DNA of 13,215 nucleotides, taken from positions 1 through 13,215 of the forward strand of contig WFPZ01000313.1 in assembly GCA_015487335.1 (NCBI GenBank). The letters run 5' to 3'. The stretch's first letter is position 1. Every line of letters begins with the position of its first letter. Source of the stretch: Paracoccaceae bacterium (GTDB lineage: Bacteria; Pseudomonadota; Alphaproteobacteria; Rhodobacterales; Rhodobacteraceae). The position numbers and the translations under genes are program-made. Positions 1 through 6,022 of the stretch are shown one piece after another. The notes beneath the pieces are model-generated. The model did no database searches and was not told where the DNA came from. It worked only from the letters and a program-made list of their open reading frames with translations.

Positions 1-103
1 ACGGTGGCGTCGAATTCGTGTTCGATTGTAAACATGGGGCCAGTATATGGCATGTCGTGTTTGACTGCATTCGTTTCGCCCGGGGCGCGCTTGCGGCCCG
101 GGC

Positions 104-134
104 ATGCGCCCGCCCGTCCCCTCGGCGGGCGCAT
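104..134. repeat. Perfect 11-bp inverted repeat (hairpin)
   Basis: ATGCGCCCGCC at 104-114 is the exact reverse complement of 124-134, with a 9-base loop (115-123). Neither side is followed by a T-tract, so it is not a standard intrinsic terminator. It could be an RNA structure or a remnant at the end of an upstream transcription unit. Its function is unknown. Confidence 0.5.
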
Positions 135-343
135 TCGCGCCCACCCGGGCGGTCCCCTGCCCTGTCGTTGCGCAAACAGGCGCACCCGATCAGACGCGAC
201 ATGCGCCAGCCCCCCGCTCCATTGATCCGCCACCACCGGCGCCAGGTCCTCGAAATATCAGCCGCTTCGGGACGCGCCGGGCAGGGTGGGCAATTGCCGC
301 GATGAGGGGGGCGAGGTGCGGTGGCGGGCGGAAATCCGCCTGT

Positions 344-357
344 TTGACTCCGATCAA
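344..357 (+). promoter_or_regulatory. FNR/FnrL-like box upstream of the first DUF6455 gene
   Basis: TTGAC-TCCG-ATCAA differs at one base from the FNR-family consensus TTGAT-N4-ATCAA. Its centre (350.5) lies about 61 bases before the ATG at 412. If it acts as a class II site (centre near -41.5), transcription would start near 392, about 20 bases before the ATG. No strong -10 hexamer is visible, which is usual for activator-dependent promoters. A GANTC methylation motif (GACTC, 346-350) overlaps the box and another lies at 363-367. The related perfect box at 1103-1116 strengthens the call. Confidence 0.6.
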
Positions 358-411
358 GGCGCGACTCTCCGGCCTGTGCTTGGTTGCCGCCATCAGCCAG
401 GGGGATTGCCC

Positions 412-699
412 ATGACAGAGAACATCCACTCCATGCCCAGCCTGATGCGCGGCATGGCCGATGCCCTGGGTGTAAGCCTCGAGGCCATGGTGCGCGCGGG
501 TGCGATCACCCTTAGCGAACTGCAGGAGATGGCGGCACGCTGCCGCGAATGCGCCCATCCGGGGGATTGCATCCTGTGGCTGACCGAATGCGAACGGCCC
601 GCCGCCGATACCCCGGGATTTTGCCGCAACCGCGAGGAATTCACCGCCCTGATCGCGCATGTGCACGCAGCGGTGGCGCGCCCTGAAACTGTCGGCTAG
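412..699 (+). CDS. DUF6455-type small four-cysteine protein (copy 1)
   Basis: A 95-residue protein of unknown function. I chose the ATG at 412 because AGGGGG (399-404) sits 7 bases upstream; an in-frame ATG at 286 would extend the protein with unrelated low-complexity sequence and run through the FNR-like box. The N-terminal half is a short helical segment (MRGMADALGVSLEAMV). The C-terminal half holds C44-x2-C47-x5-C53-x17-C71 followed by RN, plus W56 just after the third Cys and an extra C60. The same Cys spacing recurs in the protein at 1192-1449, so the two are paralogues. The fold and the four Cys suggest a zinc or iron-sulfur site, which is inference. There are no signal peptide or membrane segments, so it should be cytoplasmic. 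dgkA follows after 38 bases and could be co-transcribed. An FNR-like box upstream points to control by oxygen. The family name is given from its recognisable pattern and was not checked by search. Confidence 0.85.
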   Translation: MTENIHSMPSLMRGMADALGVSLEAMVRAGAITLSELQEMAARCRECAHPGDCILWLTECERPAADTPGFCRNREEFTALIAHVHAAVARPETVG

Positions 700-737
700 A
701 TTTGCCCCGAACCTGCGCGAGAAACAGGGGAGGGGAG

Positions 738-1091
738 ATGCTGAAGCGCGAATGGGGGCGGTTTAGAAACCGTTGCATCTGGTCCTGGGCGGGATGGCTG
801 CATTGCTGGCGCAATGAACCGAGCCTGCAGATGTGGTTCTGGGTCAACGTGGTGTCCGCCACCGCGGCGCTGTCGCTTGAACTGGCCGCCTGGGAACGGG
901 CCCTGGTCCTGGTGCTGGGCGTGCTGGTTCTGGCTGCCGAGCTGATGAATACCGGGATCGAGCGGGCGATCGACTACATCTCCACCGAAAACCACCCGAT
1001 GGCCCGCCAGGCGAAGGATGCGGCCAGCGCAGCGGTGGCGGTGACCGCGATCGCCGGCGGCGTGGCCTGGGTGGTGGTTCTGTTCGGCTGA
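738..1091 (+). CDS. dgkA: Diacylglycerol kinase (DgkA, prokaryotic membrane type)
   Basis: A 117-residue integral membrane kinase that phosphorylates diacylglycerol to phosphatidic acid with ATP, recycling lipid at the inner membrane. Residues line up with E. coli DgkA at a constant offset of one: N26-E27, then the active-site block E68-LM-N71-TGI-E75-RAI-D79, and the K93-D94 of the AKDxxSAAV motif (92-100). Three membrane segments are visible, roughly 34-50, 54-73 and 97-116, with an amphipathic N-terminus (KREWGRFRNRCIWSW). The ATG at 738 is preceded immediately by a GGGGAGGGGAG purine run; an earlier in-frame ATG at 702 would add residues not seen in the family. Length fits the family (about 120). 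It lies 38 bases after the first DUF6455 gene and 100 bases before the second, and could belong to the transcript starting at the 344-357 box. Identification is firm; the operon is inferred. Confidence 0.95.
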   Translation: MLKREWGRFRNRCIWSWAGWLHCWRNEPSLQMWFWVNVVSATAALSLELAAWERALVLVLGVLVLAAELMNTGIERAIDYISTENHPMARQAKDAASAAVAVTAIAGGVAWVVVLFG

Positions 1092-1102
1092 CGACGGGCA
1101 GC

Positions 1103-1116
1103 TTGATCGAAATCAA
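1103..1116 (+). promoter_or_regulatory. Perfect FNR/FnrL box upstream of the second DUF6455 gene
   Basis: TTGAT-CGAA-ATCAA matches the FNR-family palindrome TTGAT-N4-ATCAA exactly. It begins 11 bases after the dgkA stop codon and its centre (1109.5) is about 82 bases before the ATG at 1192. Class II placement would put the transcription start near 1151 and the -10 region near 1137-1144, where the sequence reads CTAACGTT. A further half-site TTGATC lies at 1121-1126. In Rhodobacter relatives such boxes bind FnrL under low oxygen; Dnr-type regulators read nearly the same motif, so which regulator acts is uncertain. Confidence 0.75.
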
Positions 1117-1140
1117 GGCATTGATCGGGGTTCTGGCTAA

Positions 1141-1156
1141 CGTTGCGCCTGCAACG
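1141..1156. repeat. Inverted repeat between FNR box and DUF6455 start
   Basis: CGTTGC (1141-1146) and GCAACG (1151-1156) are exact complements around GCCT. The dyad lies where a class II FNR promoter would start transcription, so it could be a second operator or a 5'-UTR hairpin. Allowing one bulged base the arms extend to 8 bp (AACGTTGC / GCAACGGTT). No function is established. Confidence 0.35.
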
Positions 1157-1191
1157 GTTGTCGCTTTGCCCAGGCAGACTGCGAGGTTGAG

Positions 1192-1449
1192 ATGCTGACA
1201 TACGAAAAAATTGACCGCCATGCGGCACTGGTCGGCAGGATGGCGCGGGCGCGCCATGTCGATATCGGTGAAGCGATGGCCGAGGGCCGGCTGAGTGCCG
1301 AGGCCTACCGCAGTGCGGTGCTGCGCTGCACCCGCTGCGAAAGCTCCGATGACTGTGCGCAGTGGCTGGCCGATCACGCCCATGGCGCCGGGTCGGCGCC
1401 ACGCTATTGCCGCAACGGCCACCTCTTCGCCCGTCTCCAACGCGACTGA
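1192..1449 (+). CDS. DUF6455-type small four-cysteine protein (copy 2)
   Basis: An 85-residue protein, paralogue of the one at 412-699. GAGG (1183-1186) stands 5 bases before the ATG, a good ribosome binding site. The N-terminus (1-30) is a helix-prone segment of charged and Ala-rich sequence. The C-terminal half carries C46-x2-C49-x5-C55-x17-C73 followed by RNGHLF, with W58 after the third Cys. The Cys spacing is identical to copy 1, while the rest of the sequence is clearly diverged, so the four Cys are probably the functional core. Metal or iron-sulfur binding is inferred. No signal peptide or membrane segment is seen. It has its own perfect FNR box (1103-1116) and is followed by an intrinsic terminator (1474-1506), so it can form a single-gene oxygen-responsive transcript or the end of a longer one with dgkA. 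The function is unknown. Confidence 0.85.
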   Translation: MLTYEKIDRHAALVGRMARARHVDIGEAMAEGRLSAEAYRSAVLRCTRCESSDDCAQWLADHAHGAGSAPRYCRNGHLFARLQRD

Positions 1450-1473
1450 GGCGGGGTTTCTCCTCCCTGACTG

Positions 1474-1506
1474 CGGCCCGGGCGGGAAATGGCCGGGCCG
1501 TTTTTT
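1474..1506 (+). terminator. Rho-independent terminator after the DUF6455/dgkA cluster
   Basis: CGGCCCGG (1474-1481) pairs perfectly with CCGGGCCG (1493-1500) around an 11-base loop and is followed at once by TTTTTT (1501-1506). It lies 24 bases after the stop codon of the second DUF6455 gene and separates this cluster from the convergent rimO gene. Confidence 0.9.
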
Positions 1507-1546
1507 CGGTCTGCGGTCGGCCCCTGAAGGGGCATGATACCGGGCT

Positions 1547-2911
1547 CTAGCGCCCGACTGCCCTTCCCCACAGGTCGTACTCCCCCGCTTCCTCCACCTC
1601 GACGGTCACGATGTCGCCGGGGGAAAGCCCCTCGAAGCCCTCGTCCATGAACAGGTTGCCGTCGATCTCGGGGGCATCGGCCATGGTGCGGCAGGTGGCG
1701 CCCTCGTCATCCACCTCGTCGACGATCACGGGCAGCCGTTTCCCGACCTTTTTCGCCAGCTTCGCCGCCGAGATTGCCTGCGCCCTTTCCATGAAACGCT
1801 CCCAGCGCTCCTGCTTCACCTCCTCGGGCACATGGCCGGGCAGGGCGTTGGAGCGCGCACCCTTGACGTTTTCGTACTTGAAGCAGCCCACCCGGTCGAG
1901 CTGCGCCTCGTCGAGCCACTCCAGCAGGGTTTCGAACTCTTCCTCCGTCTCGCCGGGAAAACCCACGATGAAGGTCGAGCGCAGGGTGATCTCGGGGCAG
2001 ATCTCGCGCCAGGCGGCGATTTCGTCCAGCACCCTTGCCGAGGCCGCCGGCCGCGCCATGCGCCTGAGCACGTCGGGGTGGGCATGCTGGAAGGGGATGT
2101 CGAGATAGGGCAGGATCAACCCCTCGGCCATCAGCGGTATCAGCTCGCGCACATGGGGGTAGGGATAGACGTAGTGCAGCCGCACCCAGGCCCCGAGGCT
2201 TCCCAGCTCGCGCGCCAGCGGGATGATCGGTGCCTTCTCGGGGCGTTCCTTCCAGTCGGTGCCATAGGCCGAGGTGTCCTGGCTGATCACCAGCAGCTCC
2301 TTCACCCCCGCTTCCACCAGTCTTTCGGCCTCGCGCAGCACCGCCCGCGCCGGGCGCGAAACCAGCCGTCCGCGCATGTCGGGGATGATGCAGAAGCGGC
2401 ACTTGTGGTTGCAGCCCTCGGAAATCTTCAGATAGCTGAAATGGCGGGGGGTCAGCTTTACCCCCGCGGGGGGCAGCAGGTCGACGAATGGGTCGGGCGA
2501 GGGCGGCACCGCGGCATGCACCGCGTCGAGCACCGCTTCGTACTGGTTCGGGCCGGTCACCGCCAGAACCGAAGGGTGCGCCCCGGTGATGTAGTCTTTC
2601 TCGGCGCCGAGGCAGCCGGTGACGATCACCCGCCCGTTTTCCGCCAGTGCCTCGCCGATCGCCTCCAGGCTTTCGGCCTTGGCCGAATCGAGAAAGCCGC
2701 AGGTGTTGACGATCACCGCATCTGCGCCCTCGTAGCTGGACGAGATGGCATAGCCCTCGGCGCGCAACCGGGTGAGGATGCGCTCGCTGTCCACCAGCGC
2801 CTTGGGGCAGCCGAGCGATACCATGCCGATGGCGGGCTGGCCGTCGCGGCGGTTGTCCGGCGTGCGGGCGCGGGCGCGGTCGGGACGCAGATCGGGGGGA
2901 TTGGTGCTCAT
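1547..2911 (-). CDS. rimO: Ribosomal protein S12 (aspartate) methylthiotransferase RimO
   Basis: A 454-residue radical-SAM enzyme that adds a methylthio group to the conserved aspartate of ribosomal protein S12. The N-terminal methylthiotransferase domain has its three iron-sulfur Cys: C35 (SLGCPKALVDSE), C71 (NTCGFLDSAK) and C100 (TGCLG). The radical-SAM cluster motif C167-NHK-C171-RF-C174 follows, and a TRAM domain occupies roughly 385-454. The SLGCPKALVDSE and CGFLDSA signatures separate RimO from the tRNA enzyme MiaB. Length is typical. The ATG at 2911 has no Shine-Dalgarno sequence; instead a -10-like TATACC ends six bases before it, which suggests a leaderless mRNA. The first 25 or so residues are a polar, probably disordered extension. 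gcrA lies 114 bases upstream on the same strand, but rimO appears to have its own promoter. Identification is firm. Confidence 0.96.
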   Translation of the reverse strand: MSTNPPDLRPDRARARTPDNRRDGQPAIGMVSLGCPKALVDSERILTRLRAEGYAISSSYEGADAVIVNTCGFLDSAKAESLEAIGEALAENGRVIVTGCLGAEKDYITGAHPSVLAVTGPNQYEAVLDAVHAAVPPSPDPFVDLLPPAGVKLTPRHFSYLKISEGCNHKCRFCIIPDMRGRLVSRPARAVLREAERLVEAGVKELLVISQDTSAYGTDWKERPEKAPIIPLARELGSLGAWVRLHYVYPYPHVRELIPLMAEGLILPYLDIPFQHAHPDVLRRMARPAASARVLDEIAAWREICPEITLRSTFIVGFPGETEEEFETLLEWLDEAQLDRVGCFKYENVKGARSNALPGHVPEEVKQERWERFMERAQAISAAKLAKKVGKRLPVIVDEVDDEGATCRTMADAPEIDGNLFMDEGFEGLSPGDIVTVEVEEAGEYDLWGRAVGR

Positions 2912-2917
2912 GGGCGC

Positions 2918-2946
2918 GGTATAGGGCAGGGGGGCGGGAGGCTCAA
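2918..2946 (-). promoter_or_regulatory. Sigma-70-type promoter of rimO, leaderless geometry
   Basis: Read on the minus strand: TTGAGC (-35; plus-strand 2941-2946), a 17-base spacer, then TATACC (-10; 2918-2923), then six bases (GCGCCC) and the rimO ATG. A start of transcription 6-7 bases after the -10 would fall on or next to the A of the ATG, so the mRNA would have no leader. Confidence 0.55.
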
Positions 2947-3025
2947 TCCGCCGCTCACGGCCGGATCCGCCAGCCGGTGCGGAAGATCACCCCGATGAGG
3001 CCCGGGCACGGCGCCGGAAAGAAGC

Positions 3026-3604
<579 letters not shown>

Positions 3605-3669
3605 GGCAATTCCCCAAAATGCAAACGGCCCGGGCGTTCCGGGGCCGCGCAGCGTTTTTCGTCGCCCCT

Positions 3670-3699
3670 ATTCTAATCGCCCCGCGCATCGGGATACAA
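3670..3699 (-). promoter_or_regulatory. Candidate sigma-70 promoter of gcrA
   Basis: On the minus strand, TTGTAT (plus-strand 3694-3699) and TAGAAT (3670-3675) are separated by 18 bases. The -10 is about 65 bases before the gcrA ATG, leaving a leader of about 60 bases. The divergent permease starts at 3743, so this intergenic region probably carries promoters in both directions; I could not define the plus-strand one. Confidence 0.45.
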
Positions 3700-3742
3700 G
3701 GGTCGCGTCATGCTGCTGTGATATATGGGAACGGAGAAGAGA

Positions 3743-4546
3743 ATGGGCAAGACAGGCGAAATGGGCATCCGGCGTTTCGGCCGCGTCAACTGGCTGGGCC
3801 TGTGGACGCTGTCGGCGCGCGAGGTTCTCCGCTTCCTGAAGATCTGGAAGCAGACGGTCATGGCGCCGGTGGTCAACGCGGCGCTGTTTCTCACCATCTT
3901 CGCGCTCGCCATCGGCCCGGCGCGCGGGCAGGTGATGGGGGTGCCCTTCATCCAGTTCCTGGCCCCCGGCATCCTGATGATGTCGGTGATCCAGAACGCC
4001 TTCGCCAACTCCTCCTCCTCGATCATGACCGCCAAGGTGCAGGGCAATATCGTCGATACCCTGATGCCGCCGCTCTCGCCGGGCGAGCTGGTGATCGGGC
4101 ACCTCGCGGGGGCGGTGGGGCGCGGGCTGATGGTGGCGGCCGTGGTCTGGGTGGTGATGGCGGTTTTCGCGGGCTCGGGGCTGGCGCACCCGCTGTGGGC
4201 GCTGTCCTTCGTGGTGCTGGCCGGCCTGCTGCTGGGCGGGCTGGGCGTCATCGCCGGGATCCTCGCCCAGAAGTTCGATCACATGGCGGCGATCACCAAT
4301 TTCATCATCACGCCGCTGTCCTTTCTTTCCGGCACCTTCTATTCGGTGGAGAACCTGCCGCCGGCCGTGCGCACGCTGACCCACCTCAACCCGATCTTCT
4401 ATCTCATCGACGGGGTGCGCTACGGGATGATCGGCCGTTCCGACAGCTCGCCCTGGCTGGGTATCGCGGTGCTGGCGGGCACGATCGCCGGGGTGGTCTG
4501 GCTTTGCTGGTACTGGTTCCGCACCGGCTACCGGCTCAAGGCCTGA
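3743..4546 (+). CDS. ABC-2 type transporter permease
   Basis: A 267-residue polytopic inner-membrane protein of the ABC-2 permease family, which exports drugs, polysaccharides or lipids with a separate ATPase. About six membrane segments are visible: roughly 39-58, 70-86, 119-141, 150-172, 183-199 and 238-258. Family hallmarks are LSPGELVIGHLAGA (111-124) and the C-terminal block FLSGTFYSVENLPP (194-207) with LNPIFYLIDGVRYG (215-228). The ATG at 3743 is chosen because GGAGA (3733-3737) lies 5 bases upstream; the ATG at 3725 has no such site. The N-terminus is cytoplasmic and basic. No ATP-binding subunit is encoded next to it, which is unusual since these are often paired; the partner must be elsewhere or shared. 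Substrate cannot be told from sequence. It converges on the MerR gene with only 15 bases between stop codons. Confidence 0.92.
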   Translation: MGKTGEMGIRRFGRVNWLGLWTLSAREVLRFLKIWKQTVMAPVVNAALFLTIFALAIGPARGQVMGVPFIQFLAPGILMMSVIQNAFANSSSSIMTAKVQGNIVDTLMPPLSPGELVIGHLAGAVGRGLMVAAVVWVVMAVFAGSGLAHPLWALSFVVLAGLLLGGLGVIAGILAQKFDHMAAITNFIITPLSFLSGTFYSVENLPPAVRTLTHLNPIFYLIDGVRYGMIGRSDSSPWLGIAVLAGTIAGVVWLCWYWFRTGYRLKA

Positions 4547-4565
4547 GGCGGGGGCCGGGCCTCAG
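4543..4565. repeat. Hairpin spanning two convergent stop codons
   Basis: CTGAGGC (4543-4549) and GCCTCAG (4559-4565) are exact complements around a 9-base GC loop. The arms contain the TGA of the permease (4544-4546) and the stop of the MerR gene (4562-4564, minus strand). There is no T-tract on either side, so any terminator activity would be weak; being symmetric it could act in both directions. Confidence 0.45.
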
Positions 4566-4975
4566 TGCTCGCCCGCGCACATCTCGTGGCGGGTGATTGC
4601 GCTCAGCACCATGCATTCGCCGACGGTGCCGGAATCGCATGAGGCGGCGATCCGGCTGAGTTCGCGCTCCAGCCGCTGCAGCTGTTCGATCCGCTGGCGG
4701 ATGTCGGCCAGATGCTCGCAGGCAATCTCGTGCGCGCGGTTGCACGGCGTGCCGGCATCGCCGCTCAGCTCGATGAGGTCGCGGATGGCCGCGATCGACA
4801 GGCCGAGGTCGCGCGCGTGGCGGATGAAGGCCAGCCGCTCCAGCCCCTCCTCGCCATAGCGGCGCTGGTTGCCCGCGGTGCGCTCGGGCTCTGGCATCAG
4901 GCCGGTCTGCTCGTAGTAGCGGATGGTCGGCACCTTCACCCCGGTGCGCCGCGACAGCTGCCCGATCGAGTACAT
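4562..4975 (-). CDS. MerR-family metal-responsive regulator
   Basis: A 137-residue regulator of the MerR family, metal-sensing branch (ZntR/CadR/PbrR-like). The N-terminal winged helix-turn-helix is canonical: MYSIGQLSRRTGVKVPTIRYYE (1-22) and GNQRRY (35-40). A dimerisation helix follows (about 80-112, HEIACEHLADIRQRIEQLQ). The metal-site Cys pattern is C78, C113 and C121, the positions used by the Zn/Cd/Pb sensors, with C86 and a C-terminal H130-C133-H137 in addition. I chose the ATG at 4975 because AGGGGAA lies 6-8 bases upstream and family members begin at this point; an in-frame ATG at 5053 would run into the divergent gene. It is divergent from the CDF exporter, and the shared region holds a MerR-type promoter, so it most likely activates that exporter when Zn or a similar divalent metal is high. 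The exact metal is not determined. Confidence 0.92.
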   Translation of the reverse strand: MYSIGQLSRRTGVKVPTIRYYEQTGLMPEPERTAGNQRRYGEEGLERLAFIRHARDLGLSIAAIRDLIELSGDAGTPCNRAHEIACEHLADIRQRIEQLQRLERELSRIAASCDSGTVGECMVLSAITRHEMCAGEH

Positions 4976-4988
4976 CCGTGTTTTCCCC

Positions 4989-5019
4989 TTGAATCTATAG
5001 TCATTGGAGACATTAAGTG
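4989..5019 (+). promoter_or_regulatory. MerR-type operator-promoter of the CDF exporter
   Basis: TTGAAT (-35, 4989-4994) and TAAGTG (-10, 5014-5019) are separated by 19 bases, the elongated spacing that MerR-family activators need. The spacer region contains the imperfect dyad TCTATAGT-C-ATTGGAGA (4994-5010), close to the CTCTATAGT-type operators of metal MerR proteins. The -10 match is weak. A GANTC motif (GAATC, 4991-4995) overlaps the -35. The same stretch probably also controls the MerR gene on the other strand. Confidence 0.55.
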
Positions 5020-5051
5020 GGACGCAGGCAGGATTCAACCGGAGCAGGCGC

Positions 5052-5963
5052 ATGGCGGGACACGGGCATCACCATCACATCGACGCCAGGGCGGGTGACC
5101 GCCGCGTGGCGCTGGCAGTCGGGGTCAACCTGGTGCTCACCGGGGTGCAGGTGGTGGGGGGCATCCTGGCCGGCTCGCTGGCGCTGATCGCCGATGCGCT
5201 GCACAACTTTTCCGATGCCATCGCCCTGATCATCGCCTTCGGGGCGCGCATGATCGCCCGCCGTCCGGCCGATGCGGAAATGACCTACGGCTACGGCCGG
5301 GCCGAGGTGGTGGCGGCGCTGATCAACTATACCACGCTGATCGTGATCGGCCTCTACCTCGTCTACGAGGCGGTGATGCGCTTCATCGAGCCGCAGGGGG
5401 TGGACGGCTGGATGGTGGTGATCGTGGCCGGGGTGGCGCTGGTCGTCGACGTGGCCACCGCCATGCTCACCTTCACCCTGTCGAAGACCTCGGTAAACAT
5501 CCGCGCCGCCTTCCTGCACAACGTGGCCGATGCGCTGGGCTCGGTGGCGGTGATCGTCGCTGGCACGGCCATCATCCTGTGGGACTGGTGGCTGATCGAC
5601 CCCGCCGTCACCCTGCTGATCGCCGGCTACATCCTGTGGCAGTCCTTCGCCGAGATCCGCGGCGTGATCCGCATCCTGATGCTGGGCAGCCCGCCCGAGA
5701 TCGACGCCACGAAGGTGGTTGCGCGGCTGCGTGAGATCGACGGCATCGCCTCGGTTCACCACGCACATCTGTGGCAGATGGGAGAGCACGAGCCTGCCTT
5801 CGAGGCCCATCTGGTGATCGCCGAACCCGACTGGGAGCGCTCGCTGGAGATCAAGGCCGAGGCGCGGTCGCTGCTGGAAAAGGAGTTCGGCATCCGCCAC
5901 ACCACCTTCGAGACCGAAGCCGACGGCGGCCCCGGGAAGCGCCCGCCGGTCTACGGCCACTGA
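5052..5963 (+). CDS. Cation diffusion facilitator (CDF) zinc/divalent-metal exporter
   Basis: A 303-residue inner-membrane antiporter of the CDF family (ZitB/CzcD-like), exporting Zn2+ or related ions against protons. The transport site motifs are H51-NFS-D55 in the second membrane segment and H156-NVA-D160 in the fifth; two HxxxD pairs are the arrangement found in zinc-selective CDFs. Six membrane segments precede a cytoplasmic C-terminal domain (about 210-295) with SVHHAHLWQMGEHEPAFEAH, which carries His and acidic residues likely to bind metal. The N-terminus is His-rich (HGHHHH, 4-9), while the loop before the fifth segment is short and has none. The ATG at 5052 has GGAG (5041-5044) 7 bases upstream; an ATG at 5004 lies within the promoter. 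Divergent from a metal MerR regulator, its likely controller. Family is firm; the exact ion is inferred. Confidence 0.94.
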   Translation: MAGHGHHHHIDARAGDRRVALAVGVNLVLTGVQVVGGILAGSLALIADALHNFSDAIALIIAFGARMIARRPADAEMTYGYGRAEVVAALINYTTLIVIGLYLVYEAVMRFIEPQGVDGWMVVIVAGVALVVDVATAMLTFTLSKTSVNIRAAFLHNVADALGSVAVIVAGTAIILWDWWLIDPAVTLLIAGYILWQSFAEIRGVIRILMLGSPPEIDATKVVARLREIDGIASVHHAHLWQMGEHEPAFEAHLVIAEPDWERSLEIKAEARSLLEKEFGIRHTTFETEADGGPGKRPPVYGH

Positions 5964-5987
5964 CCACCGGCAGGATGCTGGGGATGC

Positions 5988-6016
5988 TGGACATCCCCGC
6001 CGGGGCGCGCTATGCC
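5988..6016 (+). promoter_or_regulatory. Candidate promoter of the argD leader
   Basis: TGGACA (5988-5993) and TATGCC (6011-6016) are 17 bases apart. Six bases after the -10 comes the ATG (6023) of an 18-codon frame with four Arg codons. The -35 matches five of six consensus bases, the -10 only three. The geometry matches the leaderless arrangement seen at rimO. Confidence 0.35.
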
Positions 6017-6022
6017 CGCCCC

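Larger units (their letters stand above)
1..411. other. 5' region without a supported gene
   Basis: I find no reading frame here that resembles a protein family. The open frames on both strands are rich in Arg, Pro and Ala, as expected from chance frames in GC-rich DNA, and none has a convincing ribosome binding site. The first 60 or so bases are more AT-rich than the rest. The stretch contains a perfect 11-bp inverted repeat (104-134) and, near its right end, an FNR-like box (344-357) that most likely serves the gene starting at 412. It may also hold the tail of a promoter region for a gene lying outside the window. Confidence 0.5.

Noticed and set aside
19..40. GTTCGATT resembling a tRNA T-loop
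   Set aside because: Flanking bases do not form the T-stem or acceptor stem, and no other tRNA element is nearby.
21..49. TTCGAT-N17-TATATG as a promoter at the left end
   Set aside because: The -35 match is poor and no gene follows within a sensible distance.
1520..1533. GCCCC-TGAA-GGGGC hairpin as a terminator for rimO
   Set aside because: The stem is only 5 bp and no T-tract follows on the minus strand. The plus-strand terminator at 1474-1506 is much better.
1832..2998. 388-codon open frame on the plus strand opposite rimO
   Set aside because: Antisense to a complete radical-SAM enzyme and without any family signature or ribosome binding site.
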